Positions 42,585-51,683 are shown, counted from the stretch's first letter. The stretch: 64,000 nucleotides of DNA from Candidatus Acidiferrum typicum (GCA_025463055.1 JAOAPV010000005.1:238180-302179), one strand, 5' to 3'. Notes: generated by a model from the letters alone, not told the origin. A program made the numbers and translations.

Positions 42585-43856
42585 ATGCCTCTCCCCCAGC
42601 GCCTCCAGGAAATTCGCGACGGTTTCGAGCGACCCTTCTGGGTCGCCAACATCAGCGAAATCTTCGAGCGCCTCTCCTACTACGGCGCCTTTTCCTCGCT
42701 CGCCCTATATCTCCACGAAAAGCTTAATTTCTCCACCGAGCAAACAGGCACCCTGGCCGGCATTTTCGGCGGAGCCGTCTGGTTTCTAGCTATCTTTGGT
42801 GGCACCGTGGCGGACTGGCTCGGATTTCGGCGCGCCCTATCCCTCGCCTATCTCATACTGAGCGGCGCGTATTTCCTTCTCGGTTCTATCGGTGCGCCCT
42901 GGCTAAGTCCGATCCGCAACGCCATGCCCTTAGGACTGTTCGTCGGCATCGTGCTCCTCTTGCCTGCGTTGGGAATCGCGCTGGTCAAGCCCAGTGTCGT
43001 CGGCACCACCGCCCGCGCTTCCAAGGAAAACGTCCGCTCCATCGGATATTCCATCTACTACACCATGGTCAATATCGGCGGCACCCTCGGCCCGGTGATC
43101 GCCGATTGGGCGCACGCAAAATTTGGCGTAGAAAATGTCTTTCGGATCGCCGCCCTCAGCGTCTTCGCCATGGTCTTCTTCGTCCTGCTCTTTTTCCGGG
43201 AACCCAAGGCGCAAGCTGCTGCACCTCCGCCTCCATCCCTCGCGGTCACTGCGAAAAACTTTCTCACCGTGCTTTCCAATCCTAAGTTCATGCTTTTTCT
43301 GTTGATCTTCACCGGCTACTGGATCGTTTTCTGGCAGCAGTTCACTTTGTTACCCGGCTACATCCACAACTTTATTGACCCGAATGCTCGTGTTGAACGC
43401 GTCCTCAGCATCGATGCCGCTGTTGTGATTTGCTTCACCCTGGTCTGGAACCACCTTATTCGAAAAGTCCCCCCGTTTCGGGCCGTGATTCTCGGCACGC
43501 TCGTTTCCGCTCTGTCCTGGCTGATCCTTGCTTTGTGGTCCAGCTACTGGGGAGCTGTGCTCTCCATTTTCATTCTCGCCCTCGGCGAAATCACGCAAGC
43601 TCCGAAGTATTACGAATACATCTCCAAGCTTGCGCCCGCTGAACAGCAAGGCACCTACATGGGATTTGCCTTTCTCCCCATCGGCATCGGCTCGATTGTA
43701 GGTGGATGGTTCGGCGGAAAAATGCTGCACCACTTCGGCGAAGTGCAGCACCAGCCGCAGCGCACCTGGTACGCCATCACCGCAGTAGGCGTCCTCACCG
43801 CATTTTTATTATGGATTTACGACCGCGTAGTAAGACCGGAAGGGCAAAATCGGTAA
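42585..43856 (+). CDS. POT/PTR2-family proton-dependent oligopeptide transporter-like protein
   Basis: 423 residues with about 12 hydrophobic segments. The POT signature ExxERxxYYG is present near the N-terminus (ISEIFERLSYYGAF), as is FGGTVADWLGFRRAL. The later POT motif is partly kept (SIYYTMVNIGGTLGP). It is shorter than classical POT transporters (about 480-500). Function: probable proton-coupled uptake of di- or tripeptides. ATG at 42585. It lies on the opposite strand to the peptidase operon, close to an M20 dipeptidase. Confidence 0.85.
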   Translation: MPLPQRLQEIRDGFERPFWVANISEIFERLSYYGAFSSLALYLHEKLNFSTEQTGTLAGIFGGAVWFLAIFGGTVADWLGFRRALSLAYLILSGAYFLLGSIGAPWLSPIRNAMPLGLFVGIVLLLPALGIALVKPSVVGTTARASKENVRSIGYSIYYTMVNIGGTLGPVIADWAHAKFGVENVFRIAALSVFAMVFFVLLFFREPKAQAAAPPPPSLAVTAKNFLTVLSNPKFMLFLLIFTGYWIVFWQQFTLLPGYIHNFIDPNARVERVLSIDAAVVICFTLVWNHLIRKVPPFRAVILGTLVSALSWLILALWSSYWGAVLSIFILALGEITQAPKYYEYISKLAPAEQQGTYMGFAFLPIGIGSIVGGWFGGKMLHHFGEVQHQPQRTWYAITAVGVLTAFLLWIYDRVVRPEGQNR

Positions 43857-43875
43857 CGCCGGCATCTTGCCGGCG
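43857..43875. repeat. Short GC hairpin after the POT gene
   Basis: Perfect 7-base stem CGCCGGC / GCCGGCG with the loop ATCTT, directly past the stop codon. No T-run follows. Either a REP-like unit or an RNA end-protecting hairpin. Confidence 0.5.
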
Positions 43876-43940
43876 AACCGAATCCTACGTTCCGTCCAAC
43901 TGTGCTCGTGAGACTCTGTTCTTGGATCTCAACTCTTGAC

Positions 43941-44423
43941 CTAATTCACCATGCGCCGCAGTGACTCCAATGCCTGTCGCGCCTGCGAATACCGCGGCTC
44001 CACTTGCAGCGCTTCCTGAAAACAATTCATCGCCCGCGCATACATCTCTCTTCCCAGATATGCGCGGCCCAAATTGTAATGAGGAAAATGACGCGGCTCG
44101 TACCGCCGCGCTTCAATCGCGCGCTCCAGCCAAGGAATCGCCTCTTCGAACCGCCCCAGTTCGATCATGTACGCGCCAATATCGTTGTAGGGATTCCCGA
44201 ATTCCGGGTCAAGTTCGATGGCGCGCTTGCATTCCGCGATCGCTTCATCCAGCTTGCCCTGAAAATGATACGTCCAGCCCAAAAACGTGTGCGCCTCCGC
44301 GGTGGGAAAAAGCTCCAATGAAGATTGATATAGCTCTACCGCCCGATCGTAGTCGCCTTCCATCTGGGCTTGATACGCGTCCTGCAAAACTTCCCACGCA
44401 CGTGTGAGGGTTTCCCGGCTCAT
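43941..44423 (-). CDS. TPR-repeat protein
   Basis: 160 residues from ATG 44423 (MSRETLTRAWEVL); the track start at 44591 adds unrelated sequence. Four tetratricopeptide repeats are visible, with the pattern A..LG..Y...G..DEAI..CKRAIELDP and AIPWLERAIEAR. No signal peptide or membrane segment. Protein-protein scaffold of unknown partner. Confidence 0.85.
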   Translation of the reverse strand: MSRETLTRAWEVLQDAYQAQMEGDYDRAVELYQSSLELFPTAEAHTFLGWTYHFQGKLDEAIAECKRAIELDPEFGNPYNDIGAYMIELGRFEEAIPWLERAIEARRYEPRHFPHYNLGRAYLGREMYARAMNCFQEALQVEPRYSQARQALESLRRMVN

Positions 44424-44624
44424 GTCGCGATTTTTAGCACACGGGTCCGGGTGCGTCAAAAGTACGAGAGTCTCAGCCGCGCTAGGTTGCAACCTGTCCT
44501 TTGTGCCGGGTCCATAGTGGAATTTCCAGCTCCAAACATGGAAAATAGAAGTGGAACCATCTAAGCTTCTAGCTCGACCACGAATTCGCACTACCGATAT
44601 GACTACGCACGACCAGGGGGAATT

Positions 44625-44999
44625 GTGAATCGCAATTTTCTAATTCTTGGGACAGCAGTGCTGGCAGTGGCCGGAACGGTTTTTGCGCAGGACGCGCCAC
44701 CCGCGAAGAAACAAACCAAAAAATCTAGCAACGGCGATGCAGCGTCCGTGGCGCGGGGCAAAGACATCTTTGAAAAAAAATGCGCCATCTGCCATTACGC
44801 GGATAATGACCAAAAAAAGATCGGGCCGGGACTGAAAGGAATTTCCAAGCGCGGCACGTTCACGGTGAACAACAATAAAGTCACCGATGAAACGCTAAAG
44901 ACCTGGATCGAAAATGGCGACACGCTGATGCCGCCGTTTAAAGATGTGCTCGACCCGGCACAAATCAAAGACGTAATCGCCTACGTTAAAACTCTCTAA
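44625..44999 (+). CDS. Secreted c-type cytochrome (class I, c550-like)
   Basis: 124 residues with a signal peptide (LAVAGTVFAQ). Heme site CAICH (Cys53, Cys56, His57), GPGLKGISKRG, and a distal Met in DTLMPPFKDVL, then the C-terminal helix IKDVIAYVKTL. GTG start with AGGGGGAA ahead. Single-heme periplasmic electron carrier; partner unknown. Confidence 0.92.
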   Translation: MNRNFLILGTAVLAVAGTVFAQDAPPAKKQTKKSSNGDAASVARGKDIFEKKCAICHYADNDQKKIGPGLKGISKRGTFTVNNNKVTDETLKTWIENGDTLMPPFKDVLDPAQIKDVIAYVKTL

Positions 45000-45072
45000 C
45001 CTAAAATCTAGCTCGCGCGACTTCTGCCTCGCCCAAATTTTGAAGCCCGCCTCGTCTTGGTTCCACCAGGGC

Positions 45073-45133
45073 TTCGAATTAAACCAAGCCGGACCGCGTC
45101 ACCCGAATTCGAACTCAATCAAGCCGGACGCGT
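45073..45133. repeat. Imperfect direct repeat
   Basis: Two copies, 45073-45099 and 45108-45133, share TTCGAA then AAGCCGGAC and GCGT with a few changes between. Spacing about 35 bases. Meaning unknown. Confidence 0.55.
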
Positions 45134-45153
45134 TTCCTTTTTTCATCGCTCAA

Positions 45154-45200
45154 AAATAGCTCTTGGTTGCGCAGGCCTGGGAACACGGCGCAACCAAGAG
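45154..45200 (-). terminator. 13-base perfect hairpin, probable terminator for HU
   Basis: CTCTTGGTTGCGC (45160-45172) and GCGCAACCAAGAG (45188-45200) pair perfectly across a 15-base loop. On the minus strand it is followed by ATTTTT, fitting an intrinsic terminator about 137 bases past the HU stop. It may also stop the opposite cytochrome transcript. Confidence 0.6.
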
Positions 45201-45336
45201 ATAAACTCAACTGAGACACCTGCCCGCGACCTGGCGCCACTGAATCTTCGCTGCGTGATCCCTCTGGATCGATAGCTTGCCGCGCGATTCGATTCCGGCG
45301 CTGTTTTCGGGCCTTACAATTTTCCTGCTGCGAAAA

Positions 45337-45630
45337 CTACTTCAGGATGGCGTCTTTGAACGCCTTCGCCGCGCGCAGACGCACTACCGTCTTGGCCTTG
45401 ATCTTGATGGCCTCACCGGTTTGCGGATTGCGGCCCATGCGTGCCTTGCGGTGCGCTTTCACCGCGCGGCCGAGGTTCGGAATAACGAACTTGCCGGCGG
45501 CGCCCTTGCATTCTTTCACCGCGAGCTTGAAGAGCTCTTCAAAAAATGTTGCCGCGGTCTTCTTGGGAATGCTGGTCTTTTCTGCGAGATGCGACACAAC
45601 CTTCGTCTTGCTCATTGGCTTGGCTGCCAT
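45337..45630 (-). CDS. hup: HU/IHF-family DNA-binding protein
   Basis: 97 residues: TKVVSHLAEKTSIPKKTAATFFEELF, then the core GKFVIPNLGRAVKAHRKARMGRNPQTGEAIKI with the DNA-intercalating Asn-Pro pair, and the C-terminal helix. Bends and compacts DNA. The start ATG lies after TCAGGAGGATAAGA-type sequence, a strong ribosome site. Single gene flanked by a terminator-like hairpin. Confidence 0.93.
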   Translation of the reverse strand: MAAKPMSKTKVVSHLAEKTSIPKKTAATFFEELFKLAVKECKGAAGKFVIPNLGRAVKAHRKARMGRNPQTGEAIKIKAKTVVRLRAAKAFKDAILK

Positions 45631-45899
45631 CTAGTATTCTTATCCTCCTGATTTTTTTCGTGCCTCGAAGTGCTCGAGGCCAGCCGCGGACTCTCCCCTT
45701 GGTTCGCACCGAAAACCCGGGCCGCAGGGGACTATAGCCAACGCTTTTTGAGAACGCAAGGAAAAAACCGCGAAATACGCGGGAAAACGCGTCTTTTGTT
45801 GAGTCAAGCGACAAAAACGCCGCAAAAATGCTGGTTTTCCACATGCCAGCAAGCGGGCAGCAGGGCCCGGTGATGTCAAACGCTGCGGTGCCGGCGATG

Positions 45900-46619
45900 T
45901 TAAATGCTTGCTAACTGCTGACGCCGGCCAGCCGCATACTCGCGGAGTGCGGCATTGGCGCTGATGATTGCGCCTAAGGCCTCGGCGACATTCGCAACAT
46001 CGCGTCCGCGAAACACAATGTACATTTCGTCTTCGCCCAAGCCGGTGTATACGCGATTGCCGATGCAGCCGAGACTTAGAATCGCTCCATGCTGCAGTGA
46101 CGCGGGCAAGGCCATGCACGTCGGCCGTCCGAGCGCCGGTGCGCCGGTGCTTACGCCGGCACGATTTGCGGCCTCGTTCAAGAGCATGGCCGCGGCAGGC
46201 TTGCACGAGATCAATACGACATCGGGAGGAAAGGGCGAATCGCCGAGCGGGGCGTAGGCGATGGCGACAGGCGCTTTAGGCAGACGCGGAATCATGGCGA
46301 CTTCTTCCGGCTGAACGTAATTAAGCTCAAACATCATTTTGAGCGTTTGCTGTGTTTCCTTTTCGCGTTCGGGGGAAAGCGCGATGTTGTGCGTGTAGGC
46401 GCCGACCGCGCAGTTAAAATGATTTTCAGGCACTGTGTAGAAGACGCGCCCTTCCGCGGCCAAGCGCCAGAAACTGCAGCCGGAGGGCTCGGTGCCCGAG
46501 AACTTCTCCAAGTTCGTGGGAACAGAATCGAGGAAGGAAACAGCGACGGGCCGCCTCGGCAGCGTCACTGCGGCGCTGATGAGCCGCTCTAGTTCTTTCC
46601 AATTTGGCGTTTCATTCAC
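45900..46619 (-). CDS. DUF169 family protein
   Basis: 239 residues, cytoplasmic. Matches the DUF169 pattern: RPVAVSFLDSVP near the start, GCSFWRLAAEGRVFYTVPENHFNCAVGAYT-type middle (quoted in part), and VLISCKPAAAMLLNEA. Conserved Cys residues around SGCSFW and HFNCAVG might bind a cofactor, but no function is established that I know of. The GTG start overlaps the M20 dipeptidase stop in GTGA, so the two are coupled. Confidence 0.85.
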   Translation of the reverse strand: MNETPNWKELERLISAAVTLPRRPVAVSFLDSVPTNLEKFSGTEPSGCSFWRLAAEGRVFYTVPENHFNCAVGAYTHNIALSPEREKETQQTLKMMFELNYVQPEEVAMIPRLPKAPVAIAYAPLGDSPFPPDVVLISCKPAAAMLLNEAANRAGVSTGAPALGRPTCMALPASLQHGAILSLGCIGNRVYTGLGEDEMYIVFRGRDVANVAEALGAIISANAALREYAAGRRQQLASI

Positions 46620-47980
46620 AGCGTTGCGAGATCCGAATAGAAATTCGCGATGGCTTTGATCCCACCAAAATAATTTTCCAGGGCTATGTGTTCATCCGGC
46701 GCGTGGGCATTCTCGTCAGGAAGGCCGAAACCGAGCAGCACACAGGGGACTTTAAAAGTATCGTACATCTGGGTGACGAAGGGAATAGAGCCACCTTCGC
46801 GGATGAATACGGCTTTTTTGCCGAAGCCTTTTTGCAATGCGGCTTGCGCCTTGGCGAAGATGGGATCTTGAAACGGCGCGGCCCAGGGTTTGCCCATGCT
46901 CAGAACCTGGAATTTGCAGGTGACTGTATTGGGCAGCAGCTTGCGAACGTGTTTTTCGACTAGCTTCGCTATTTTGGGCGGATCTTGATCGGGCACGAGC
47001 CGCGTTGAAAATTTGGCGTACGCTTTTGACGGAATCACGGTCTTGGCGCCTTCGCCCGTGTAGCCGCCCCAGATGCCGTTGAGCTCGAGCGTGGGACGCG
47101 TCCAGAGCTGTTCGACGATGGTGAAGCCCTTTTCGCCAACGTAGCCAGGAGCGCCGACTGCCTTTTCAAAATCTTTTTTCTTCCACGGTAGTGAGTTGAG
47201 AGCTTTACGCTCCGCGCCGCCAACCTTGGCAACGTCATCATAGAAACCCGGCACCGTGATGCGGAAATCCTTGTCATGCAGCTTGGCGAAGAGCTCAGTC
47301 AGGATGGTGAGCGGATTGGGCACTGCGCCGCCGTAGACGCCGGAATGCAAGTCGCGGGCAGGTCCGGTCAATTCGATTTGATAGTAATTCAGTCCGCGCA
47401 AACCGTAGGTGATAGATGGCACGCCTTTCCCGAGCATGGAAGTATCGGAAACAACCAGTGCATCGGCTTTGAGCTTTTCTTTATTTTTCTGCACGTAATC
47501 CCAAAGGCTGACGCTGCCGACTTCCTCTTCGCCCTCGATCAAAACTTTCACGTTAATGGGGAATTTGCCGTTTACTTTTTGCAAGGATTCCAGCGCTTTC
47601 ATGTGAATGTGCACTTGGCCCTTGTCGTCGGCAGTGCCGCGGCCGAAGAGATTGCCATCGCGCACCGTAGGCTCGAAGGCCGGCGAGGTCCAGAGATCGA
47701 GCGGCTCGGCGGGCTGCACGTCGTAGTGTCCGTAGAAAAGAATGGTGGGCTTGCCGGGCGCTTCGAGCGATTCGGCGTAAACCAGCGGATGCATCTTGGT
47801 CGGAACGATTTCAACCTTCTTGAATCCGGCGCCGCGCAGCTTGTCAGAAACCCAGCGGGCGGCGCGTTCAATATCCGGCTTGTGCTCGCTCTTGGCGCTG
47901 ACGCTGGGAATGCGCAGGAACTCGCAGAGCTCGGCGAGATGCGCGTCGTGATGATCTTCGATGAAGTCAGCAAGTTTCAT
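46616..47980 (-). CDS. M20-family dipeptidase
   Basis: 454 residues, CNDP/PepV-like zinc dipeptidase. Di-zinc ligands in FYGHYDVQP, GTADDKGQ, EGEEEVGS, VVSDTSML and NAHAPDEH; the lid (dimerisation) domain spans about residues 190-350. No signal peptide, so it cleaves dipeptides in the cytoplasm. It is the first gene of a coupled pair with the DUF169 gene. Fits with the nearby POT transporter. Confidence 0.93.
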   Translation of the reverse strand: MKLADFIEDHHDAHLAELCEFLRIPSVSAKSEHKPDIERAARWVSDKLRGAGFKKVEIVPTKMHPLVYAESLEAPGKPTILFYGHYDVQPAEPLDLWTSPAFEPTVRDGNLFGRGTADDKGQVHIHMKALESLQKVNGKFPINVKVLIEGEEEVGSVSLWDYVQKNKEKLKADALVVSDTSMLGKGVPSITYGLRGLNYYQIELTGPARDLHSGVYGGAVPNPLTILTELFAKLHDKDFRITVPGFYDDVAKVGGAERKALNSLPWKKKDFEKAVGAPGYVGEKGFTIVEQLWTRPTLELNGIWGGYTGEGAKTVIPSKAYAKFSTRLVPDQDPPKIAKLVEKHVRKLLPNTVTCKFQVLSMGKPWAAPFQDPIFAKAQAALQKGFGKKAVFIREGGSIPFVTQMYDTFKVPCVLLGFGLPDENAHAPDEHIALENYFGGIKAIANFYSDLATL

Positions 47981-48564
47981 AAGCGATCATTTTAGGTTGG
48001 TGCGAGGCCAAGGCACAAGAGAGGCGAGCTGCGGATCGATGTGCCATGACGGAATCGCAAGGACAATCGATACGGCATTTTTGCGCTTCAGTATGGCGCA
48101 AGCAGGGGTCCCCCTCCCCCCGGGTTTTTCACAAGTGTTCATTCTAAAGGTAGATAAAGTCCTTTGTTTTGATACACTTTTGCAAGTGTTCATTCTAAAG
48201 GGACTTATCAGACGGTCAGATTTACGATGATTCGCGTGGCTCGTCGCGTTTCGGAACGCCTCACCTCAGGATTGCCGGGCGAATACGATGGGTGCGGGTG
48301 CGGCGACTCCTGACTGAGGGTCGCTGAATTGGAATCCCGACGCCTCCAATTGCGCATAGCCTCGCGCGTCCCTTTGAGGATGACACATGGGGTACGCGCG
48401 GACAACTGACCAAAGGGGCGGTTGAGGTGCAGGTGGCCGGAGAGTTTGAATCGATTGCGATCCAAATTCTGCGGAAGCATTCAAAACCCGCACCCTTGCA
48501 AAAATGCGGCACCGGGCGTTCTTCGGAATTGTCGATGAGGAGCGTTCAGTTCCGACCTGTCTCG
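47981..48564. other. 584-base non-coding block with direct repeats
   Basis: No supported gene. Two track ORFs here (47987-48193 and 48208-48480, minus) lack a family, a ribosome site and normal protein composition. The first spells MNTC twice only because it reads through the 19-base repeat. The block 48200-48540 has the look of dispersed non-coding repeat sequence, but this needs a genome comparison. Confidence 0.6.
48132..48201. repeat. 19-base direct repeat pair with internal palindrome
   Basis: CAAGTGTTCATTCTAAAGG occurs at 48132-48150 and again exactly at 48183-48201. Between them, ACACTT-TTGC-AAGTGT (48174-48189) forms a perfect hairpin that shares its right arm with the second copy. 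Confidence 0.85.
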
Positions 48565-49581
48565 CTATTGAACCTCGAAAATTTGCAGGGCCAATTTCGC
48601 GTCCGGCTTGCCCTTACCTGAATCAGCGACGTAGAGCCGTTTCAGTCCGGGCACAAACAGTGACGATTTGGCGCGGTAAGCTGTCGGCACTTCCGCAACG
48701 TGCTCGTAATGGTCGGCGTCGCGCTGCTCAAAAACAGATGCCGTCTCGCTGCCAGTCACATAGATTCTTTTACGCGCGAGATCGAGCCACATGTCGCTGT
48801 TCACACCCACACACGGAAGGGCGGTCACAACTTTTCCTGTGTCGGTGTTAAAAACTATGAATTGCGATGGTTTACGTGTGGCGGTGAACAGTCGATGATT
48901 CGCTTCGTCCAAGGCTATTGCATGAGCTACGTGCGTGTCCGGCAAGGGCCACTTGGCAATTAGTTGACGGGTGTTCAGGTCGATGACGCCAACCTCATCT
49001 GTGCCCGTAAGGTTCACGTAAAGCTTTTTCCCTTCATGATCGATGATCATTCCCTCGTTGGAGTTTCCGGGTAGTCCGGAAATCTCCCCGATTTTCTTGA
49101 AGGGCTTCGTATCGATAATTGTGAGTGAGTGTACCTTCGCGTCTGGTCCGCCGCCGTTCTCCACATAAAAATAACCGTTGAGGGGGTTGTACGCGCTGTG
49201 GTCCACGCCTTGGCCCAGCTTGAGGGTGTCAATGATTTTGTAGTCTTTACAATCCACCAGTTCGACGGCATCGGTATCGCCTCCGTCCGCGACGATAAGA
49301 CGGTTGGACTCAGCCAAATAAGCCATCGTGAGTGGTTGGCCGAAGCCTTTGATACTGTGAATCCGCTCTCCCGTTCGGAGGTCGAACACTTCGACTGTCT
49401 TTTGATCTTCGGAGGCAAGGAATAAGCGGTTACCCTTGAGGTCTAATCCGAAATGATCGAAATCACCTGTGAAACCTGGCATAGGGATCGTCGCAATCAA
49501 TTTCAGAGGTAGCTTCTCCTGCGCCTTCGCCGTCGCACACAAAACCAATGTCATCATGCAAATCTTCAGCAATTGTCGCAA
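48565..49581 (-). CDS. Secreted YncE-like beta-propeller protein
   Basis: 338 residues from a TTG at 49581 with GGAGGA eight bases upstream; the track's TTG at 49617 has no such site. Signal peptide LLKICMMTLVLCATAKAQ. Then about seven 40-residue blades of the YVTN/YncE type (KTVEVFDLRTGERIHSIKG, GVIDLNTRQLIAKWPLPDTH, FIVFNTDTGKVVTALP). Periplasmic or surface propeller of unknown ligand. Confidence 0.85.
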   Translation of the reverse strand: MRQLLKICMMTLVLCATAKAQEKLPLKLIATIPMPGFTGDFDHFGLDLKGNRLFLASEDQKTVEVFDLRTGERIHSIKGFGQPLTMAYLAESNRLIVADGGDTDAVELVDCKDYKIIDTLKLGQGVDHSAYNPLNGYFYVENGGGPDAKVHSLTIIDTKPFKKIGEISGLPGNSNEGMIIDHEGKKLYVNLTGTDEVGVIDLNTRQLIAKWPLPDTHVAHAIALDEANHRLFTATRKPSQFIVFNTDTGKVVTALPCVGVNSDMWLDLARKRIYVTGSETASVFEQRDADHYEHVAEVPTAYRAKSSLFVPGLKRLYVADSGKGKPDAKLALQIFEVQ

Positions 49582-49631
49582 TTTTGTTCCTCCTCGAAAA
49601 TTCTGCCGATCAGCCAAATCGAACTAGTCGC

Positions 49632-49961
49632 TCAGCCGTTGCTTTCTTTCTGTTCCATCTCCCGCAGACAGGCGTCTAACACCGAGATATAGCGTGGTTC
49701 AATTTCGCTAAATGCTACGGCGACACCGAAGTTAGGATCAGACTGGTAGACCGTGCCATAAACCTGGAAAAAGTGCGGCCAAGCGTAGATTTTCACAAGA
49801 ACTGCCGTGCCTACCGGAGAAGGATTTGATACAAGTAGACGGCAATTTTCACGGCTTAACTCACACAAGCGCGCTGTGACGTGAGCGCCCGAGTTTTCTA
49901 CTGTCAACTCGGCGTGGGCGCTAAAACGATACGCCCGCGTTGGGCTGCGATCTTGCTCCAT
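49632..49961 (-). CDS. PilZ-like domain protein
   Basis: 109 residues forming a single PilZ-type barrel: RAYRFSAHAELTVEN, ARLCELSRENCRLLV, VLVKIYAWPHFFQVYGTVYQS, FGVAVAFSEIEPR. The c-di-GMP-binding marks are degenerate: no RxxxR and ELSRENC in place of [D/N]xSxxG. It may not bind the nucleotide. One of three PilZ-like proteins in the last 15 kb. Confidence 0.75.
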   Translation of the reverse strand: MEQDRSPTRAYRFSAHAELTVENSGAHVTARLCELSRENCRLLVSNPSPVGTAVLVKIYAWPHFFQVYGTVYQSDPNFGVAVAFSEIEPRYISVLDACLREMEQKESNG

Positions 49962-50057
49962 ATGACCGTGTGTTGGAACGATTCGGTATGGTAACGCGAA
50001 TTCCGCGAATCTCTTGGGAAATCTGCACCACGCTACCCGGTCCGCGCTCTACGAAAA

Positions 50058-51053
50058 TCAATTCACCCAGGATCGAACTGCGTGAAAAAGAACAACTCCA
50101 AGTAGAGCGGCACCGGGAATCGTCAGCACCCAGGCGAGTACGATGCGGCGAGTGACTCCCCAGCGCACCGCAGTCAAGCGCCGTGAGGCACCGACACCGA
50201 CGATGGCACCCGTGATTGTGTGAGTCGTGCTTACAGGAATACCGAAGTGGGCAGTAGCAATTAGCGTCAAGGCACCCGCTGTTTCAGCGGCAAACCCTCC
50301 AAAGGGCGTGAGCTTCGTGATGCGCTGGCCCATGGTCCTGATGATTCGCCAGCCCCCAGCCATCGTGCCGCCGCCCATTGCCAAATGGCAGCAAATGATC
50401 ACCCAGTACGGAACGTCGTAGGTCTTCATCAGGCCACCCGCGACGAGCGCCGTCGTGATAATGCCCATCCCTTTTTGCGCGTCATTCGTCCCGTGACCAA
50501 GACTATAAGCCGCAGCAGAAAGAAGTTGGAGTCGCCGAAACCATCGGTCGACTCGTAACGGGCGTTGTTTCCGGACGATCCAACTCGTGGCCACTGTTAC
50601 GCTGATACCGATCAACATGCCGATGATCGGCGATAGAAAGATGAACAGAACGGGCTTGGTCCAGCCACTGGGAATTAGCGCCACAAAACCGGCTTTCGCT
50701 ATCGCCGCGCCGCCGTACCCGCCCATGAGCGCATGCGAGGAACTTGTAGGAAGTCCAAGAATTAGAGTGATCATGTTCCAACCGATGGCTCCCAGGAGTC
50801 CGGCCAGCAGAACCTTCTGGTCGACCATCTCGATGTGCACGAGTCCCTTACCAATGGTCTTCGCCACGGCTGTGCCGAAGACAAACGCGGCAACGAAGTT
50901 CCAAAAAGCCGCCCAGGCAACCGCGCGGAACGGAGTGAGCACCCGCGTGGAGACAACGGTCGCGATGGAGTTCGCAGCGTCATGCCAGCCGTTCGAAAAT
51001 TCGAACGCAAGCGTCAGTATGATTACGGCCACAAGGAGATGGAAGGGATTCAC
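50058..51053 (-). CDS. pit: PiT-family low-affinity inorganic phosphate transporter
   Basis: 331 residues, about 10 helices. The two inverted repeats are seen in NGWHDAANSIATVVSTR and SLGHGTNDAQKGMGII, and GLPTSSSHALMGG / GIPVSTTHTITGAIVG mark the paired half-helices. Couples phosphate or metal-phosphate uptake to protons. GTG start three bases after the DUF47 stop. Lies far from phoBRU in this window. Confidence 0.93.
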   Translation of the reverse strand: MNPFHLLVAVIILTLAFEFSNGWHDAANSIATVVSTRVLTPFRAVAWAAFWNFVAAFVFGTAVAKTIGKGLVHIEMVDQKVLLAGLLGAIGWNMITLILGLPTSSSHALMGGYGGAAIAKAGFVALIPSGWTKPVLFIFLSPIIGMLIGISVTVATSWIVRKQRPLRVDRWFRRLQLLSAAAYSLGHGTNDAQKGMGIITTALVAGGLMKTYDVPYWVIICCHLAMGGGTMAGGWRIIRTMGQRITKLTPFGGFAAETAGALTLIATAHFGIPVSTTHTITGAIVGVGASRRLTAVRWGVTRRIVLAWVLTIPGAALLGVVLFHAVRSWVN

Positions 51054-51056
51054 GCG

Positions 51057-51683
51057 TCAGGCGCTCTTCAGCACTACGCCTTCTACCACATTGGCAACAT
51101 CTTCGCATTTATCGACAGCAGTCTCGATGACTTCAAAAATCTCTTTCCATTTGATGATCTGAACCGGATCGGTTTCTTCATCGAACAGCTGAGCGATCAG
51201 TGTGCGGCAGAGACGATCACTCTCATTCTCAAAGCGATTGATTTCGATGCAGTGTTTGAGCGCTTCATCCCGGTTCTCGATGGCATGCACCAATGCCGTA
51301 ACTTCAGCACAAGCGTCGAGAAGAACCTTGGCGAGCTCGGCAGTCCCGTTTCGGACCGCGTTCACCCGGTAGAGAACGAAACGACTAGCGGCGGCGTCAA
51401 TCAAGTCTATGACGTCGTCCAGCGTGGAGCACAGTTCGTGGATATCCTCCCGGTCGAACGGCGTGATGAAAGTCTGGTTGAGCTTCCTGATGATGGTGTG
51501 CGCAATCTCATCACCCGCGTGCTCGATGGCTTTAATGGTCTGTACCTGCTCGTAGACCGCCGTGTAGCGTGAAAGCATGTCGCAAAGAGCTTTCGCCCCC
51601 TTCTGGATGTTCTCCGCTTGCTTCGCGAAGAGCAAAAAATAATCGTCGTCCCGCGGCAAAAAACGCTGTAAAAGTCCTGCCAT
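51057..51683 (-). CDS. DUF47 (PhoU-like) Pit accessory protein
   Basis: 208 residues of helical bundle, DUF47 family: FLPRDDDYFLLFAKQAENI, IEHAGDEIAHTIIRKLNQTFITP, FDREDIHELCSTLDDVIDLID, KWKEIFEVIETAVDKCEDVANVVEGV. Metal-binding E/D clusters as in PhoU. Such proteins sit next to pit and modulate it. Three bases upstream of pit, same strand. Confidence 0.93.
   Translation of the reverse strand: MAGLLQRFLPRDDDYFLLFAKQAENIQKGAKALCDMLSRYTAVYEQVQTIKAIEHAGDEIAHTIIRKLNQTFITPFDREDIHELCSTLDDVIDLIDAAASRFVLYRVNAVRNGTAELAKVLLDACAEVTALVHAIENRDEALKHCIEINRFENESDRLCRTLIAQLFDEETDPVQIIKWKEIFEVIETAVDKCEDVANVVEGVVLKSA

Larger units (their letters stand above)
45000..45336. other. Convergent intergenic region with repeats and hairpin
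   Basis: 337 bases between convergent cytochrome c and HU genes. It holds an imperfect direct repeat (45073-45133) and a long perfect hairpin (45160-45200), both listed separately. No gene supported. Confidence 0.6.

Noticed and set aside
47987-48193. 68-residue minus-strand ORF with repeated MNTC
   Set aside because: The repetition comes from the 19-base DNA repeat; no ribosome site or family.
48208-48512. Overlapping 75-90-residue minus-strand ORFs
   Set aside because: Three frames are open at once over the same non-coding block, Arg/Ser/Pro-rich, with no support for any one of them.
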